From: a virus
Length of the DNA: 52,686 nt
Direction: 5' to 3' (one strand)
IMG/VR virus record: IMGVR_UViG_3300030333_003828
Coordinates: 1 to 52,686 of that record
The number at the start of each line of letters is the position of its first letter. The stretch's first letter is position 1. The notes beneath the pieces are model-generated. The model saw nothing but the letters and a program-made list of their open reading frames with translations. It was not told the origin of the DNA and made no database searches. Positions 22,381 through 32,100 of the stretch are shown piece after piece. Both the position numbers and the translations under genes were made by a program.

Positions 22381-22837
22381 AACCACTAAGCGTATGAAGT
22401 TTTGGGAAGACAAGTTCTTCCCAAAGCTTAAAAAACATCATGGAAATAGAGCGAAAGGGATATTTCATAGGCTTATGAAAAAATCATCGACTCTAAGAAC
22501 ATCATTAAAAAGGAGGAGTAGAGAGTATGAAGTGGTTTTTAATATCAGCCTTAAGGAAATTAGAAATCTTATATATTCCGAGTATGGAAGAAAATGCAAG
22601 TATTGCAAAGATATTCTTAAGATTAACAATATGGTATGTGACCATTGTATTCCTATTAGCCATGGCGGTGATTCTACTCCTAAAAATCTTCAAATGATAT
22701 GTTCAAGATGCAATACAAGAAAAGGTCCTTTGACAGACAAGGCTTATATTAAGTTATTAGCTTGGTTAAAAAGGCAGAATAAAAATACAAGAGACTATAT
22801 TTTAAGAAAATTAGCAAGAAGTGATGTATTTAAATAA
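22364..22837 (+). CDS. HNH endonuclease (157 aa)
   Basis: This HNH nuclease has structural zinc cysteines. The order is 'CKYC' (about residues 79-82), then 'CDHCIPISHGGDSTPKNL' with the catalytic His in 'DHCIP' and the HNH Asn in 'PKNLQ', then 'CSRC' (about residues 124-127). The first 60 residues are strongly basic and may contact DNA. It lies among replication genes, not inside an interrupted gene, so it may be a free-standing homing endonuclease or a nuclease acting in genome processing. It is not beside terminase, so a packaging role is less likely. Confidence 0.88.
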   Translation: MSVKRRTTKRMKFWEDKFFPKLKKHHGNRAKGIFHRLMKKSSTLRTSLKRRSREYEVVFNISLKEIRNLIYSEYGRKCKYCKDILKINNMVCDHCIPISHGGDSTPKNLQMICSRCNTRKGPLTDKAYIKLLAWLKRQNKNTRDYILRKLARSDVFK

Positions 22838-22846
22838 GGAGATACT

Positions 22847-23029
22847 ATGATAAGCAAAATATATGGACAAACTAAATACAAAAGTATGTTTCAGGCTGGT
22901 AAAGGAAAAGGAAGAAAAAGACCAAATTTAAGTAAAGCATATAAAGAGGCAATAGCAATGTCTAGATTAACACCTTCCATTAAGAGGGTTGTAACTTATA
23001 AAATTAAGAAAAAAATTAATGAGCAGTAG
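22847..23029 (+). CDS. Very basic small protein (60 aa)
   Basis: An AAGGAG ribosome site precedes the ATG, ten bases after the HNH stop. The protein is strongly basic ('GKGKGRKRPNLSKAYKEAIAMSRL' and 'IKRVVTYKIKKKINE'), so it probably binds nucleic acid. There are no cysteines or hydrophobic segments. Structured RNA E begins 5 bases after its stop. No family is recognised. Confidence 0.55.
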   Translation: MISKIYGQTKYKSMFQAGKGKGRKRPNLSKAYKEAIAMSRLTPSIKRVVTYKIKKKINEQ

Positions 23030-23033
23030 AGAG

Positions 23034-23254
23034 CCGAGTAGGTGTTATTTTACTTACAGTTTGTTTGCACCGAAATGCGTGAGCACGGACGAGGTTTTTC
23101 GGGTTTTCCTATTACCCACTTATTGGACCTATTTGACACTGCTCATTACTTTATAGGTAACAGACTATGGATATAGGATGTTATCTCGTCGAAAAGAGAA
23201 CGGGGTGGTCAAGGAGCTTAAAAGTTGCTTGGTGCAAAACCACCCCTGACTCGG
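23034..23254 (+). ncRNA. Structured RNA unit E (about 220 nt)
   Basis: The outer helix is CCGAGT (23034-23039) with ACTCGG (23249-23254). A GC-rich 8-bp hairpin pairs GGGGTGGT (23202-23209) with ACCACCCC (23239-23246). CCG..CGG with TGC-GTGA-GCA forms a hairpin near 23072-23091, and CCTAT/ATAGG pairs around 23128-23157. TTTGCACC (about 23066-23073) is complementary over 8 bases to GGTGCAAA (23231-23238) inside the GC hairpin's 3' loop, a possible pseudoknot. It ends 1 base before the AAGGAG of the next gene, so it may be an ncRNA or a regulatory leader. I recognise no known family. Confidence 0.52.
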
Positions 23255-23264
23255 AAGGAGATGT

Positions 23265-23363
23265 ATGGACTATCAGAGAATACTAGCATGGTGGAGCATT
23301 ATAATATTTGGTTTCATTTTTTGGTATGCAATATACCAAGCAATTAGAAACTTATTATTTTAA
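23265..23363 (+). CDS. Single-span membrane mini-protein (32 aa)
   Basis: The sequence 'DYQRILAWWSIIIFGFIFW' continues into 'YAIYQAIRNLLF'. Residues 7-25 are a clear transmembrane helix. The GGAAGGAG ribosome site (23253-23260) overlaps the 3' strand of RNA E's closing helix, so folding of that RNA could expose or hide it. An alternative ATG at 23261 gives a 28-aa frame with less membrane character. Function unknown. Confidence 0.5.
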   Translation: MDYQRILAWWSIIIFGFIFWYAIYQAIRNLLF

Positions 23364-23381
23364 TCTACTAAAGGGGAAGTT

Positions 23382-23516
23382 ATGAACTGCAAATTAACAA
23401 GATTAGATAAACTTAATATTAAATTTAAAAGGTATATATTAAAATGGAAAGTGAAGGATATTGCAGAAAGATTCAAAGTAAACGTAAGGACTGTTTATCG
23501 AGTCTTAAAAGATTAG
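23382..23516 (+). CDS. Helix-turn-helix protein, zero-frame product (44 aa); continues in -1 frame to 23620
   Basis: The start has AGGGG seven bases upstream. Residues 20-44 ('KWKVKDIAERFKVNVRTVYRVLKD') are a textbook helix-turn-helix. In zero frame it stops right after the recognition helix. Shifting back one base at CTTAAAAG (23504-23511) continues the helix as 'VLKRLELIRYQ' and adds 'YNLRYRNGKWIRRYNG', a typical wing, to give a 79-aa winged-helix protein ending at 23620. This suggests a programmed -1 frameshift, a decayed gene or an assembly indel. The -1 frame alone also has an ATG at 23444 (58 aa). It is likely a phage transcription regulator. Confidence 0.65.
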   Translation: MNCKLTRLDKLNIKFKRYILKWKVKDIAERFKVNVRTVYRVLKD

Positions 23517-23585
23517 AGTTAATAAGGTATCAAGAGGAATTATATAATCTACGATACCGAAACGGAAAATGGATAAGGAGATACA

Positions 23586-23810
23586 ATGGCAAGAAAAAGC
23601 AGAAAAGTCGTTCTAGCTAAATTTGACGAACGTGCAGAAGCAGGTCGAAAGATAGCTATAGCGAAAATAAAAGCAAAAGCGAAGAATGATGGCTTAACAT
23701 CATCAGAAAGAAGAATAAAAAAGATAAAGAAAGTAGCAAATGGATGCTGGTGGGTAGAACAATATCTATTAGCAAATATGAACTATAGAGTTCGTAGGTT
23801 TGAAGAATAA
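23586..23810 (+). CDS. Basic protein of unknown function (74 aa)
   Basis: An AAGGAG ribosome site precedes the ATG. The protein is rich in Lys, Arg and Ala with a long basic helix ('AGRKIAIAKIKAKAKNDGL') and a Trp/Tyr-containing C-terminal helix ('NGCWWVEQYLLANMNYRVRRF'). It overlaps the -1 frameshift product by 35 bases and the nuclease gene by 11. It probably binds nucleic acid or the neighbouring nuclease. No family is recognised. Confidence 0.6.
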   Translation: MARKSRKVVLAKFDERAEAGRKIAIAKIKAKAKNDGLTSSERRIKKIKKVANGCWWVEQYLLANMNYRVRRFEE

Positions 23811-24183
23811 AGATAGTAAATGGGATATTGACCTGGCCTTTGGCGAAAAGTACGAAGATTCTTTAGCAGAAATTCTACAAATAGGTACTATAGAAGTGAA
23901 AACAGAACGTGATAAGTGGAAAGAAACAGGAAACATATATGTAGAAATGGCTTGTCGTGGGGCCTTAAGTGGATTAGTTACTACTAAGGCTGACTGGTGG
24001 GCAACGATATTAACCTTTGGAGGAGTCATAGAGGGGGTAGTATTGTTGCCCACAAAACTCATGAAGAAGAGAGTAAAGAATCTGATAAAAAATAATGTAG
24101 CTAAATATCCTACAGCAGGTGGAGATGATAATGATAGTGTAGGTGCATTAGTTCCAATTAAGGAGTTGTTATATGAAGAATAA
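23800..24183 (+). CDS. PD-(D/E)XK-type small nuclease (127 aa), TTG start
   Basis: This probably acts as a structure-specific or resolvase-like nuclease in replication. The core 'FGEKYEDSLAEIL' supplies an acidic residue (E19/D20), followed by 'IEVKTERDKWKETGNIYVEM' (E32-x-K34, then T43-G-N and E49) and 'GALSGLVTTKADWWA'. This pattern recurs in phage nucleases of the PD-(D/E)XK superfamily. No ATG lies before the conserved core, so I accept the TTG at 23800, overlapping the upstream stop. It overlaps the next nuclease gene by 11 bases. Confidence 0.75.
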   Translation: MKNKDSKWDIDLAFGEKYEDSLAEILQIGTIEVKTERDKWKETGNIYVEMACRGALSGLVTTKADWWATILTFGGVIEGVVLLPTKLMKKRVKNLIKNNVAKYPTAGGDDNDSVGALVPIKELLYEE

Positions 24184-24907
24184 AATAGAGCTATATAAAG
24201 AAAGCTTAGATGTTAGAAGACATGAATCTGGAGAAAGATGGTATGCTCCAAGAGGTTCATATGACTGGAAACCTTCAGTAACAACAATAATATCTAATAC
24301 TATAAGTAAAGGCGAAGGCTTTGAAAGATGGCTAGGAAATCATCCAAGCTATGATATAGCCTGTCAAGAAAGAGATAAAGCTGCAGCAAGAGGCACAGAA
24401 GTGCATGAGATGGCAGAACAATATATGCTAGGAGAACAAGTAGAGACAGACAAAGAGGAAATATCAAAACACATGATGTCCTTTGAAAAATTCTGGCTTG
24501 AGAATGAAGTACAATTAATTGATACTGAGTTGTTCATGTGGCATAAAGACGTACCATGGGCTGGTACATGTGATATAATAGCCAAAATTAACGGTAAAAA
24601 CTGGATAATAGACATAAAGACTGGTAACTATTATAAATCGCATGAAATACAGCTAAATATGTACGCAGAACTGCTACGCAAGATAACAGATGAGCCTGTA
24701 GATATAATAGCAGGTTTATACACAAAGGGTAGATGGATTAAAGAACCTAATTATCAATTGAAGAAATTTAAATTCAATTTAGATATAGCAATAGAAACTA
24801 CAAATCTATGGAAGTTTCTAATGGGTGGTAATCCTAAGCCGAAAATAAAAGTTAAATTAAAAACTAAATTTGAAATGAGAGGTAAAAATGAATACGACCT
24901 ATTGTAA
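24173..24907 (+). CDS. RecB/Cas4-like PD-(D/E)XK exonuclease (244 aa)
   Basis: All motifs of the RecB-type nuclease are visible: H78 ('GTEVHEMAEQYML'), D134 ('AGTCDIIAKI'), D147 and K149 ('WIIDIKTGNYY'), and Q160...Y164 ('EIQLNMYAELL'). It lacks the four cysteines of the iron-sulfur Cas4/AddB type. Together with Sak4 and SSB it would form a phage recombination system in which the exonuclease makes single strands for annealing. An AAGGAG ribosome site lies 8 bases before the ATG. Confidence 0.88.
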   Translation: MKNKIELYKESLDVRRHESGERWYAPRGSYDWKPSVTTIISNTISKGEGFERWLGNHPSYDIACQERDKAAARGTEVHEMAEQYMLGEQVETDKEEISKHMMSFEKFWLENEVQLIDTELFMWHKDVPWAGTCDIIAKINGKNWIIDIKTGNYYKSHEIQLNMYAELLRKITDEPVDIIAGLYTKGRWIKEPNYQLKKFKFNLDIAIETTNLWKFLMGGNPKPKIKVKLKTKFEMRGKNEYDLL

Positions 24908-25142
24908 AGAAAAGATAGTAAGTCTTAAAAAGATTATAAAAGAAAAAGACGAAGAGATAAAACATCTTAAAAATGAACTATTTTTATGTGAAGAGTCTAA
25001 AAAGAAAGCTGGTATTATCTCTAAAGGCAATATGACAGCCACGCCTGTCCCAAAATTTAGCAAACCTGATATGAAAAAATTATTAAAAGGAAGAGCTAAA
25101 GCATTAGAAGCTTATGCTAAAAAACTAAATGAGGATAATTAG
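24888..25142 (+). CDS. Coiled-coil small protein (84 aa)
   Basis: It starts inside the last 20 bases of the exonuclease gene (GAGGTAAAA then ATG). Residues 8-40 form a charged coiled coil ('KIVSLKKIIKEKDEEIKHLK'), a flexible Thr/Pro middle follows, and the C-terminus is a Lys/Ala helix. No family is recognised. It may be a structural partner of the replication proteins. Confidence 0.6.
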   Translation: MNTTYCKEKIVSLKKIIKEKDEEIKHLKNELFLCEESKKKAGIISKGNMTATPVPKFSKPDMKKLLKGRAKALEAYAKKLNEDN

Positions 25143-25386
25143 GCTCGTAACTATGCATAGCTTTGACCCCTGTGGTATGTGCAAGGATGTGAAGAGAGGG
25201 AAACGCTGGGAATATAAATCAGATTCATTGGTTCCCAGCTACACTCCAAAAATACTATTTGTATGTGAAAAGTGTATATACAGGGAGAATTATGGAAGTA
25301 AGTTTTATAGAAAAGCTATGAAAAAGAAACTATTTGAAAAATTAAACTATAACTTTGGCGATGAAACGCCAAGACTGGAGAAATAA
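25129..25386 (+). CDS. Zinc-ribbon-like protein (85 aa)
   Basis: Two Cys pairs, 'CGMC' and 'CEKC' about 30 residues apart, should bind one zinc. The C-terminal third is basic and helical ('FYRKAMKKKLFEKLNY'). The start is uncertain: ATG 25129 overlaps the upstream gene and lacks a ribosome site, whereas ATG 25153 (77 aa, 'MHSFDPCGMC') leaves more space and keeps the whole ribbon. It shares a base with the next gene's ATG. Confidence 0.6.
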   Translation: MRIIRLVTMHSFDPCGMCKDVKRGKRWEYKSDSLVPSYTPKILFVCEKCIYRENYGSKFYRKAMKKKLFEKLNYNFGDETPRLEK

Positions 25387-25640
25387 TGGCTCAGAAAAAG
25401 AAGTATAAAGATATTGGTAAGAAAGATATTATCGGTGTTATCAATCAATTAATAAGAAAAATGGAAGCAATAGAAATGACATTAAATATTCTTATTTTAA
25501 AGTCAGATGAATATAAAAATGAGGGGGTTCCTACATTTCAAGAATTTACAGAAGAAAAGCTAAAGGAGGGAGCAAATGACGCACCAACAGATGAAAAAGC
25601 TGATGGAGCTGGAGATACTGCCAGCGATAACAAGGACTAG
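25386..25640 (+). CDS. Small helical protein with acidic tail (84 aa)
   Basis: It starts with ATG overlapping the upstream TAA (TAATG). Residues 1-45 are helical and basic at the start ('MAQKKKYKDIGKKDIIGVIN'), and residues 60-84 are an acidic disordered tail. Its last 65 bases overlap the next gene in another frame. No family is recognised. Confidence 0.55.
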   Translation: MAQKKKYKDIGKKDIIGVINQLIRKMEAIEMTLNILILKSDEYKNEGVPTFQEFTEEKLKEGANDAPTDEKADGAGDTASDNKD

Positions 25641-25881
25641 AGACGCAGGACAAAAGGAATATGCTCATGATGAAGATGATGTATTTGCAAATTTCAAAAG
25701 AGTTGCAAATGCATTAGATTCATCAAAAGAAAAGGTATTAATGGTGTATCTACTAAAGCACATAGATGGGATATCTGCCTATACTAAAGGACATAAATCA
25801 CAAAGAGAAGACGTAAGAGGAAGATTAACAGATGCTATAGTATATTTAATGTTATTGTGGGCTATGGTAATAGAGGAATGA
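25576..25881 (+). CDS. Helical protein resembling phage nucleotide-modification-associated domain 1 (101 aa)
   Basis: An AAAGGAGGG ribosome site supports this start even though it overlaps the upstream gene by 65 bases. The sequence 'DAGQKEYAHDEDDVFANFKRVANAL', 'MVYLLKHIDGISAYTKG' and 'RGRLTDAIVYLMLLWAMV' follows the helix order of the small phage domain often found near nucleotide metabolism genes: an F.R.A motif, an LLKH/K helix, then a D.I.Y helix. A nucleotide-related role is inferred from that resemblance, which I judge by eye. Confidence 0.55.
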   Translation: MTHQQMKKLMELEILPAITRTRDAGQKEYAHDEDDVFANFKRVANALDSSKEKVLMVYLLKHIDGISAYTKGHKSQREDVRGRLTDAIVYLMLLWAMVIEE

Positions 25882-26117
25882 AATATTATTTTATTCTTTT
25901 GGTAACATTTCATAGTATAGAAGAAATATATACTTGCAATAATCCAAATACCTTAGGAAATGAAAATATACATATGCTTTGTAATTGGAATGATGATGAT
26001 TTTATACAATACCCCGACGGGGAAAGACTCTTAAGACCGAAAAGAAAAAAAGATAACTTTATTAAAGCTTATTATAGGAAAAAGTATTGGATTAATAAAA
26101 TGAAGTACCAGGAGTAG
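25878..26117 (+). CDS. Last early gene, small protein of unknown function (79 aa)
   Basis: I chose the ATG at 25878, which overlaps the previous stop as ATGA; a GTG at 25857 would add seven residues. The N-terminus 'MKYYFILLVTFHSIEEIYTC' is hydrophobic and could be a membrane or export segment. The rest is polar and ends in a basic tail. Its last 26 bases overlap the end of the convergent 2861-aa gene on the other strand. Confidence 0.5.
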   Translation: MKYYFILLVTFHSIEEIYTCNNPNTLGNENIHMLCNWNDDDFIQYPDGERLLRPKRKKDNFIKAYYRKKYWINKMKYQE

Positions 26118-29100
26118 GAGCTGTATATCCCTCTTCCTTCCTTTTCTCTCTATCCTTTTTAGCCTTACTTAAACCAATCATTGGTAATCCAGTCCATTTA
26201 TCTATTACAGATAAAGGATTATCAATAAGGTTATTTTTAGAACCAAAATCTCTCGCTATCCTTCCAAATGGAAACATTGTATATATATAATAGTCAGATA
26301 CTCTTGACCAATCATCTTCTAGCATAGCTCTCATGGAAGCCATAGGCATTCTAGCGATAGGAGGTGTTATCATTTGCAATGGAGCTACAGCTGTAGGCCA
26401 TTGACCAAAGAAAGCTCTATTTCTTTCTTTTTCATCTCCAAATACCCAATCAGCTGTATCCTGGAACCAGTTCCAAGGAGCTGGCATTGCTGTTTCAAAT
26501 AAAGAATAAGCAAAAGCATTACCAAGAGAGAATACAAATAAGTCCATTTGCATCATTCTTGCAGCTCTTTCAGCTTCAGCTCCTCTAAATCCATACATTC
26601 TAGCTTGTCTTAATGCTTCTTTCCTAAATCTAACTGCATTCCATCCCCATAATTGAAATCTAGTCATAACTTTACCAAGAGCTGTTCTTGCAAACATTGG
26701 TCTATATGGAGCAGAATATAAAAACTGAGTTGCTGCTACACCTTTTTTTGCTAATTTAATTAAAATTGGATGGTCAAAGTCTTTAATAGCACCACCAAAT
26801 TTTCTATACCAATGTAAATAATGAGCCATAAAAGCATCTCTTCTCAAGGCTCTTTCAGGGACAGACATAAACTTAGCTGCAAATTCCATTACAGGTTTAG
26901 TAATTTCACTCTTTTTAGCCATATCAATGACAGACTTTTCACTAAGTTCAGGGTCAGCCCTTAACTTTCTAGCAACACCTTCAATAAATTCTTTATTTTT
27001 AGATGATTGATACTCACGCATCAATCCATATTCTTCCATCATTTGCTCTGGGAAAACACCGTGTTTTACAGCCATATTATCCCTACCCTGCTTAGTAGCA
27101 AATTCAGGGTTAATACTCTCCATATACTTGTTATTTCGGGCAGAACGCCATGTTTCAAAGCCAACAGACTGGATAGTATGCATAGTACCACCAAATATAT
27201 TAGCTACCATAGACTTTGGATGGGCCAATAGTGATGCTAACTCAAATTTAGCTTCAAGATTGCTCCAGTTCCTCATGTCTTCAGCAGTGAAACCTCTTAA
27301 TTCCTTTGGTAAGTCTTTATTTAAAACACCAATAGTTTCAGCAATCTTATTAACTCTGTCTCTAACTCTATTATCTGCCCACCAACCGTATGGAGTTGCT
27401 CTCATTTTCATTTTAGGGTCATTTAATATATGCTCAGGAACTATATCAGGATTCCCAATTGCACCTTGAACATATAATTTCATAAAAGTAGTCCAAGCTT
27501 CTTGCTGTTCTTTGGGAACTTTTCTTTTGTACATAGATTCACCAAATTTATCAATAGCATCTCTACTAAATACTTGAGCCATCTGCCTATAATATGAGTT
27601 AATAATAGATTTAGCATAAGCCATAGGCACTTGTCTATCTAGTGAATATCCTGGGATATGAGCTTCCCTTGACATAGTAGAGCCAGGCTTAGTGATATTA
27701 TTTATCCACCGTATTTTAGCTTCATTTTGCTCCTTTTTAGAGCCAATTTTAGCTTGAACCTCATCTAACCCTTTCCATCCTTCAATATCTTGAAAATTCC
27801 AATCTCCAGTAAGAGCATGATGTCTATATACTATCTTTTTAAGAACATCATTAGTTTCTTTTTCAGATAATTCAGAAGTTCTTAAATTTTTAGCATATTC
27901 TTTTAGACCTTTAAGTGCACTGCCTTTGTCAAAATGCATATGCATCCAATAATTCTCAAAAGGAATCCTACCAGTAGCAGAAGAAGGAGAGTTGTAAAGC
28001 AATTCCAATTCTTCTTGAGTTAAATCTTTATTTTTTCTGCCCATTTCAATCATCATAGAGCGAACAATTTTATTCATCCCATCAACACCAAATTTAGTTG
28101 GTATTGCATCTCCATGAGCAAAAGCTCTTTTCATATCATTAGAAAACTTTTCAATATCTATAATAGGATTTTGCTGCTTTTTATCGTAATAACCTGTTTT
28201 AAATTTCTTTGACAAGGGATGGTTAGGCTGTGTATTAATTAACATATAACCACTATTCTTTTTGCCGCTTGTAAAACCAGGAATACCCTCTATAATAGAT
28301 GTAGGAATAACAGCTACTTGTTCTTTTTTACCATCTATAGTCACTGTTTTAGTCATAGTCTGACCTCGAGCATCAAGTACAACATCACCACTTATATAAT
28401 CTTTAAACATTCTTTCAAAAAATTTAGTATAAGTATCATTAATTCGGTCAATTAATTGTTCTCCAGTAATTCTTTCTCTAACAGGTTGCCCTTCTTTTTC
28501 CACTGTAATATTATATATTTTATTTTTTAAACTTTTTTCATAATCATAAGCTTTAATAATATTATTGTATAAGTCTTTATAATGTTTGACTTCTGCAAAT
28601 TTCTTATTATTATCTTTAGATTTGTCAGACATTATCCTAGAAACTTCTCCAAGTTGTCTTTTTGCGACAGCAATTTCGTGCAGTCCTTTAGAATCTGAAA
28701 TTGTATCTAAAAATATTAAATCCTTTGCAAGTCTATGAACTTCTTCATCACCTTTACCAATAGCCGCATCATTAGTTAAAGACACTCCACTTTTAATCTT
28801 ATCCATGTACTGAGTTGGTGTAATAATTCTACCCATTTTGTTAATACCATCAGCAGTTAAAAACATTCCCTGTTCTTGCATTAAGACTATTTCATCCTTC
28901 ATTAATTCACGATTAATAGTCTCAGGAAACTGCATGTAATGTCTTTCTGATAATTTAGTAAATTCTCCTTTAGACAGACGTTGCCATAATGTCCCTCTCT
29001 TTACGTCATCTAGCCAATTTTTCAAAGCAAACCAATCTGCTTTATTTAGTATATTAATATCTTTACGCAATAGACTACGAACAATGCCACCAAATTCTTG

Positions 29101-32100
29101 CAATACTTTTTTGTTTTCTGTCTTTAAATGAGTTAATATATCATTAATATAACCCTTAGTCTCAGGGTCTAACTCTACTTTTTTAAACTCTTTTACACCT
29201 TCCCAGCCAGTACTTGTAGTGAATATACCTTCTACTTTTTCATTACCTTTCTCTGGGAATCCTTTTTCTATATTTTCTTGTTTCTGTGGTTCTTCAGTAA
29301 TTAATTTACCTTCTTTACGTATTTGCTCTGGAGCCCTCTGTTGAGATGTTTCGCTATAAATATTGAGCATTTCACCTAAAAATGCACTTCTAGACTCCTT
29401 AGGTATAGCAGCACTACCATAACCCAATCTTGAAGAATCTGTTCTAGCTGTTTCTTTGTATAAATCTTCTAATTCTTTCTGTTCTTTATCTGTAAGTTTT
29501 GTTTTTGCTTTTAATTGCTCTAGTCTCTTTAAGTTACCCCTATTTAAAGAGCCTAGCATTAAAGTATCAAATAATTGTTGTTCTAAGGCAGACTTGCCTC
29601 GCTTCCATTTTCTAATAGCGTTATCAATTTGAGCTTGGTCAGCATATTGAGTACCTTCAGTTTTCATCATCTTACGAATAAAAGATTTTTTAAATCGCTC
29701 TACATTAGTTGGGTCTGACTCATTCTTAGCATCTCTCATTAAGTAACTATTAATTTTTAAAGCTTGAACTTCAAAGTTTGTATCTCTAATGATTTTATTT
29801 ATAGCTGCATCAGATAGCTCGGGGTTAGCTTCTTTCATAGCATCAATAATACGAGAAACTCTAGTAACTGTTACAAGATTTTCAATATCTTTCATTACAA
29901 AGTCACCAGCCATTTCTTTTACTTGATTTAATGCTTCAATTCTGTCTTCTATTCGACTGTAATCTTTTTTCTTATCCCATTTAGTTCTTTTCCCACGCAT
30001 AGCACCACGAGTTTTTTCATATTCCATTGGAGTACCTTTAATAATATCATTAAAGATAGCTTCATTTTGTACAGCTCTATCAAATCCAGCAGGGCTTAAC
30101 AAGTCATGCTGGATTGATTTTAGTATATATTTCCCTGTAATAACTCTAAAAGTACTTCTTTGTAATGCCTGTTTAAGATAATCATACTTACCAATAGCTA
30201 AATCATATTGGTCAAATAACTCTTTAAAACGACCTTCAAATTGATTTGTTTTAGAATTATATCGTAAATCTACCTTTCTTAAAGCATTATCAGAATAATC
30301 TAATCCATGTAGCATTTTAGATATTTTAGGAGTAATAGTATTCAGCTGTTCGTCAGGCATTTCTGCCAATTCTTTAGTTAATTTTCTTCTTTCTTCCATA
30401 GACCATTGTCTGTCTTTGGTATAATCCTTACCATAAAAAGCAGAGTTAGCATCAGTTAAAGATTTAATAATACCATTATTCCTGATATAAGTCATTAGTC
30501 GCCCTGTTGGCACTCTCTTAGATGTTTCAATGTTAAAATGAGCATTAACTAGAGCTCGATACCAAAATTGATATCCTTTCATACCAGCATAATCCATTGG
30601 GTCAGAAGATAATCCAATCATTGCTCGAGAAAGTTTTCTAATGTAATCTTTTTGCTTAGCATTTGTCTTGGGCGTTATAGTAATGTCTATAGTATTACCA
30701 TATTTATCTTCTACAGAATATGTATCGCCACCTGTTTTAATCATCATATTGTAAGCAGCAGACAGTAAATTCTTTTGAGTAACAGCAGTACCTAATAAGC
30801 CTCTACCACCGACAGCAGCTTCTGACATCTGCATTCGTACATTAGGAGCATAAACAGCTTCTGGACTATCAATTAAATTCTTCTCTGCTGAAGAATATTT
30901 AGTAGTAAGTAAATCTATAGCCCATTGTGGTTTATTGCCCACTACCTTCCCTTGAGCATCATAATATTCTTCTTTATTGGCCTTAAACATATCCTTCCAT
31001 GACTTTTTAAAACCACCTTTTCCACCCATATAAAAATAGGCAGAATCTCCATCAAGGTCAGCACCGCCTAAAGCTTCCATCGCTCTAGAATGCATAAGTA
31101 TTCCATGTCCTTCTCTACCTGTAAACCCAGAGAACCTTAAAACCTGAGTACCAGATATAGAGTCCATAGGCACTCTCATTACGGCAGACCGAAATGTTTC
31201 TTCTAATTCTTCCTTTACTTCTTTGTTAGGCCTAGTAGAATTTTCGTTCTTTTCATACATCTCCCATAAATCACGTAACTTTTTACGACCAAAAGATTCT
31301 GTCTCTATAAACATATCTTCATAAGCTTTATCTAAAAAGAATAACTCATCATTTTTATCTAGCTCTTTTAATCTTTTATTTACCTTATCTAAGTCTTGCT
31401 TTAATCCTTCATCATAAGGTCTCATTCTTGCAGCACCAGAATTGACTATTTTAGGTTTTGTAGCTTGATTTAAAATATAACTAGACAATACTTTCTGTCT
31501 AAAAGAATTGATAAAGGGGTGAACATATATACCAGCTTCATTTTCTGGCTTATTCTTAGAAATAGCATCAGCTCTTGCGTCAGATATCATTCTATCAGCT
31601 AATGAATTATATTCTTCTAGCTCTTTATTTTGTGATTCATACTGCTTATCAGTTATATCTCCATTCTGATAATCCTCTTCTAAAGACCTTTTTTTATTTT
31701 TTAACATTTCCTGATAGGCTTTATTGATAAATAATTGATTGCCTGATTTATTAAGTGCAGATAGAATTTTAGATAAACCTATACTATTAAAATCTAAAGC
31801 ATCTAACTCTTTAATTAATTCCTTATTTGATGCTGTAGGAAGTTTTTCTAAATACTTTTCAAGTGCTTCATTTCCTTCTTTTGTACCTCTAAATCTTGGT
31901 TCAATGACAGAATCAAAAATATCTTCAACAACTTTTTGCATTCCAGTTCCATCTTTTAATTTAGGACTAAATGCTAAAGCTTCAACGAGGTTGGTAAGTA
32001 TTTGCTTTTTAATAGTCTGAGGCTTAATCATATCTGCCCCTTGCTTTACGCCATAGCTAAATCTAATATGCTCGGGATTTAATTCATATTCAGTGTAAAA

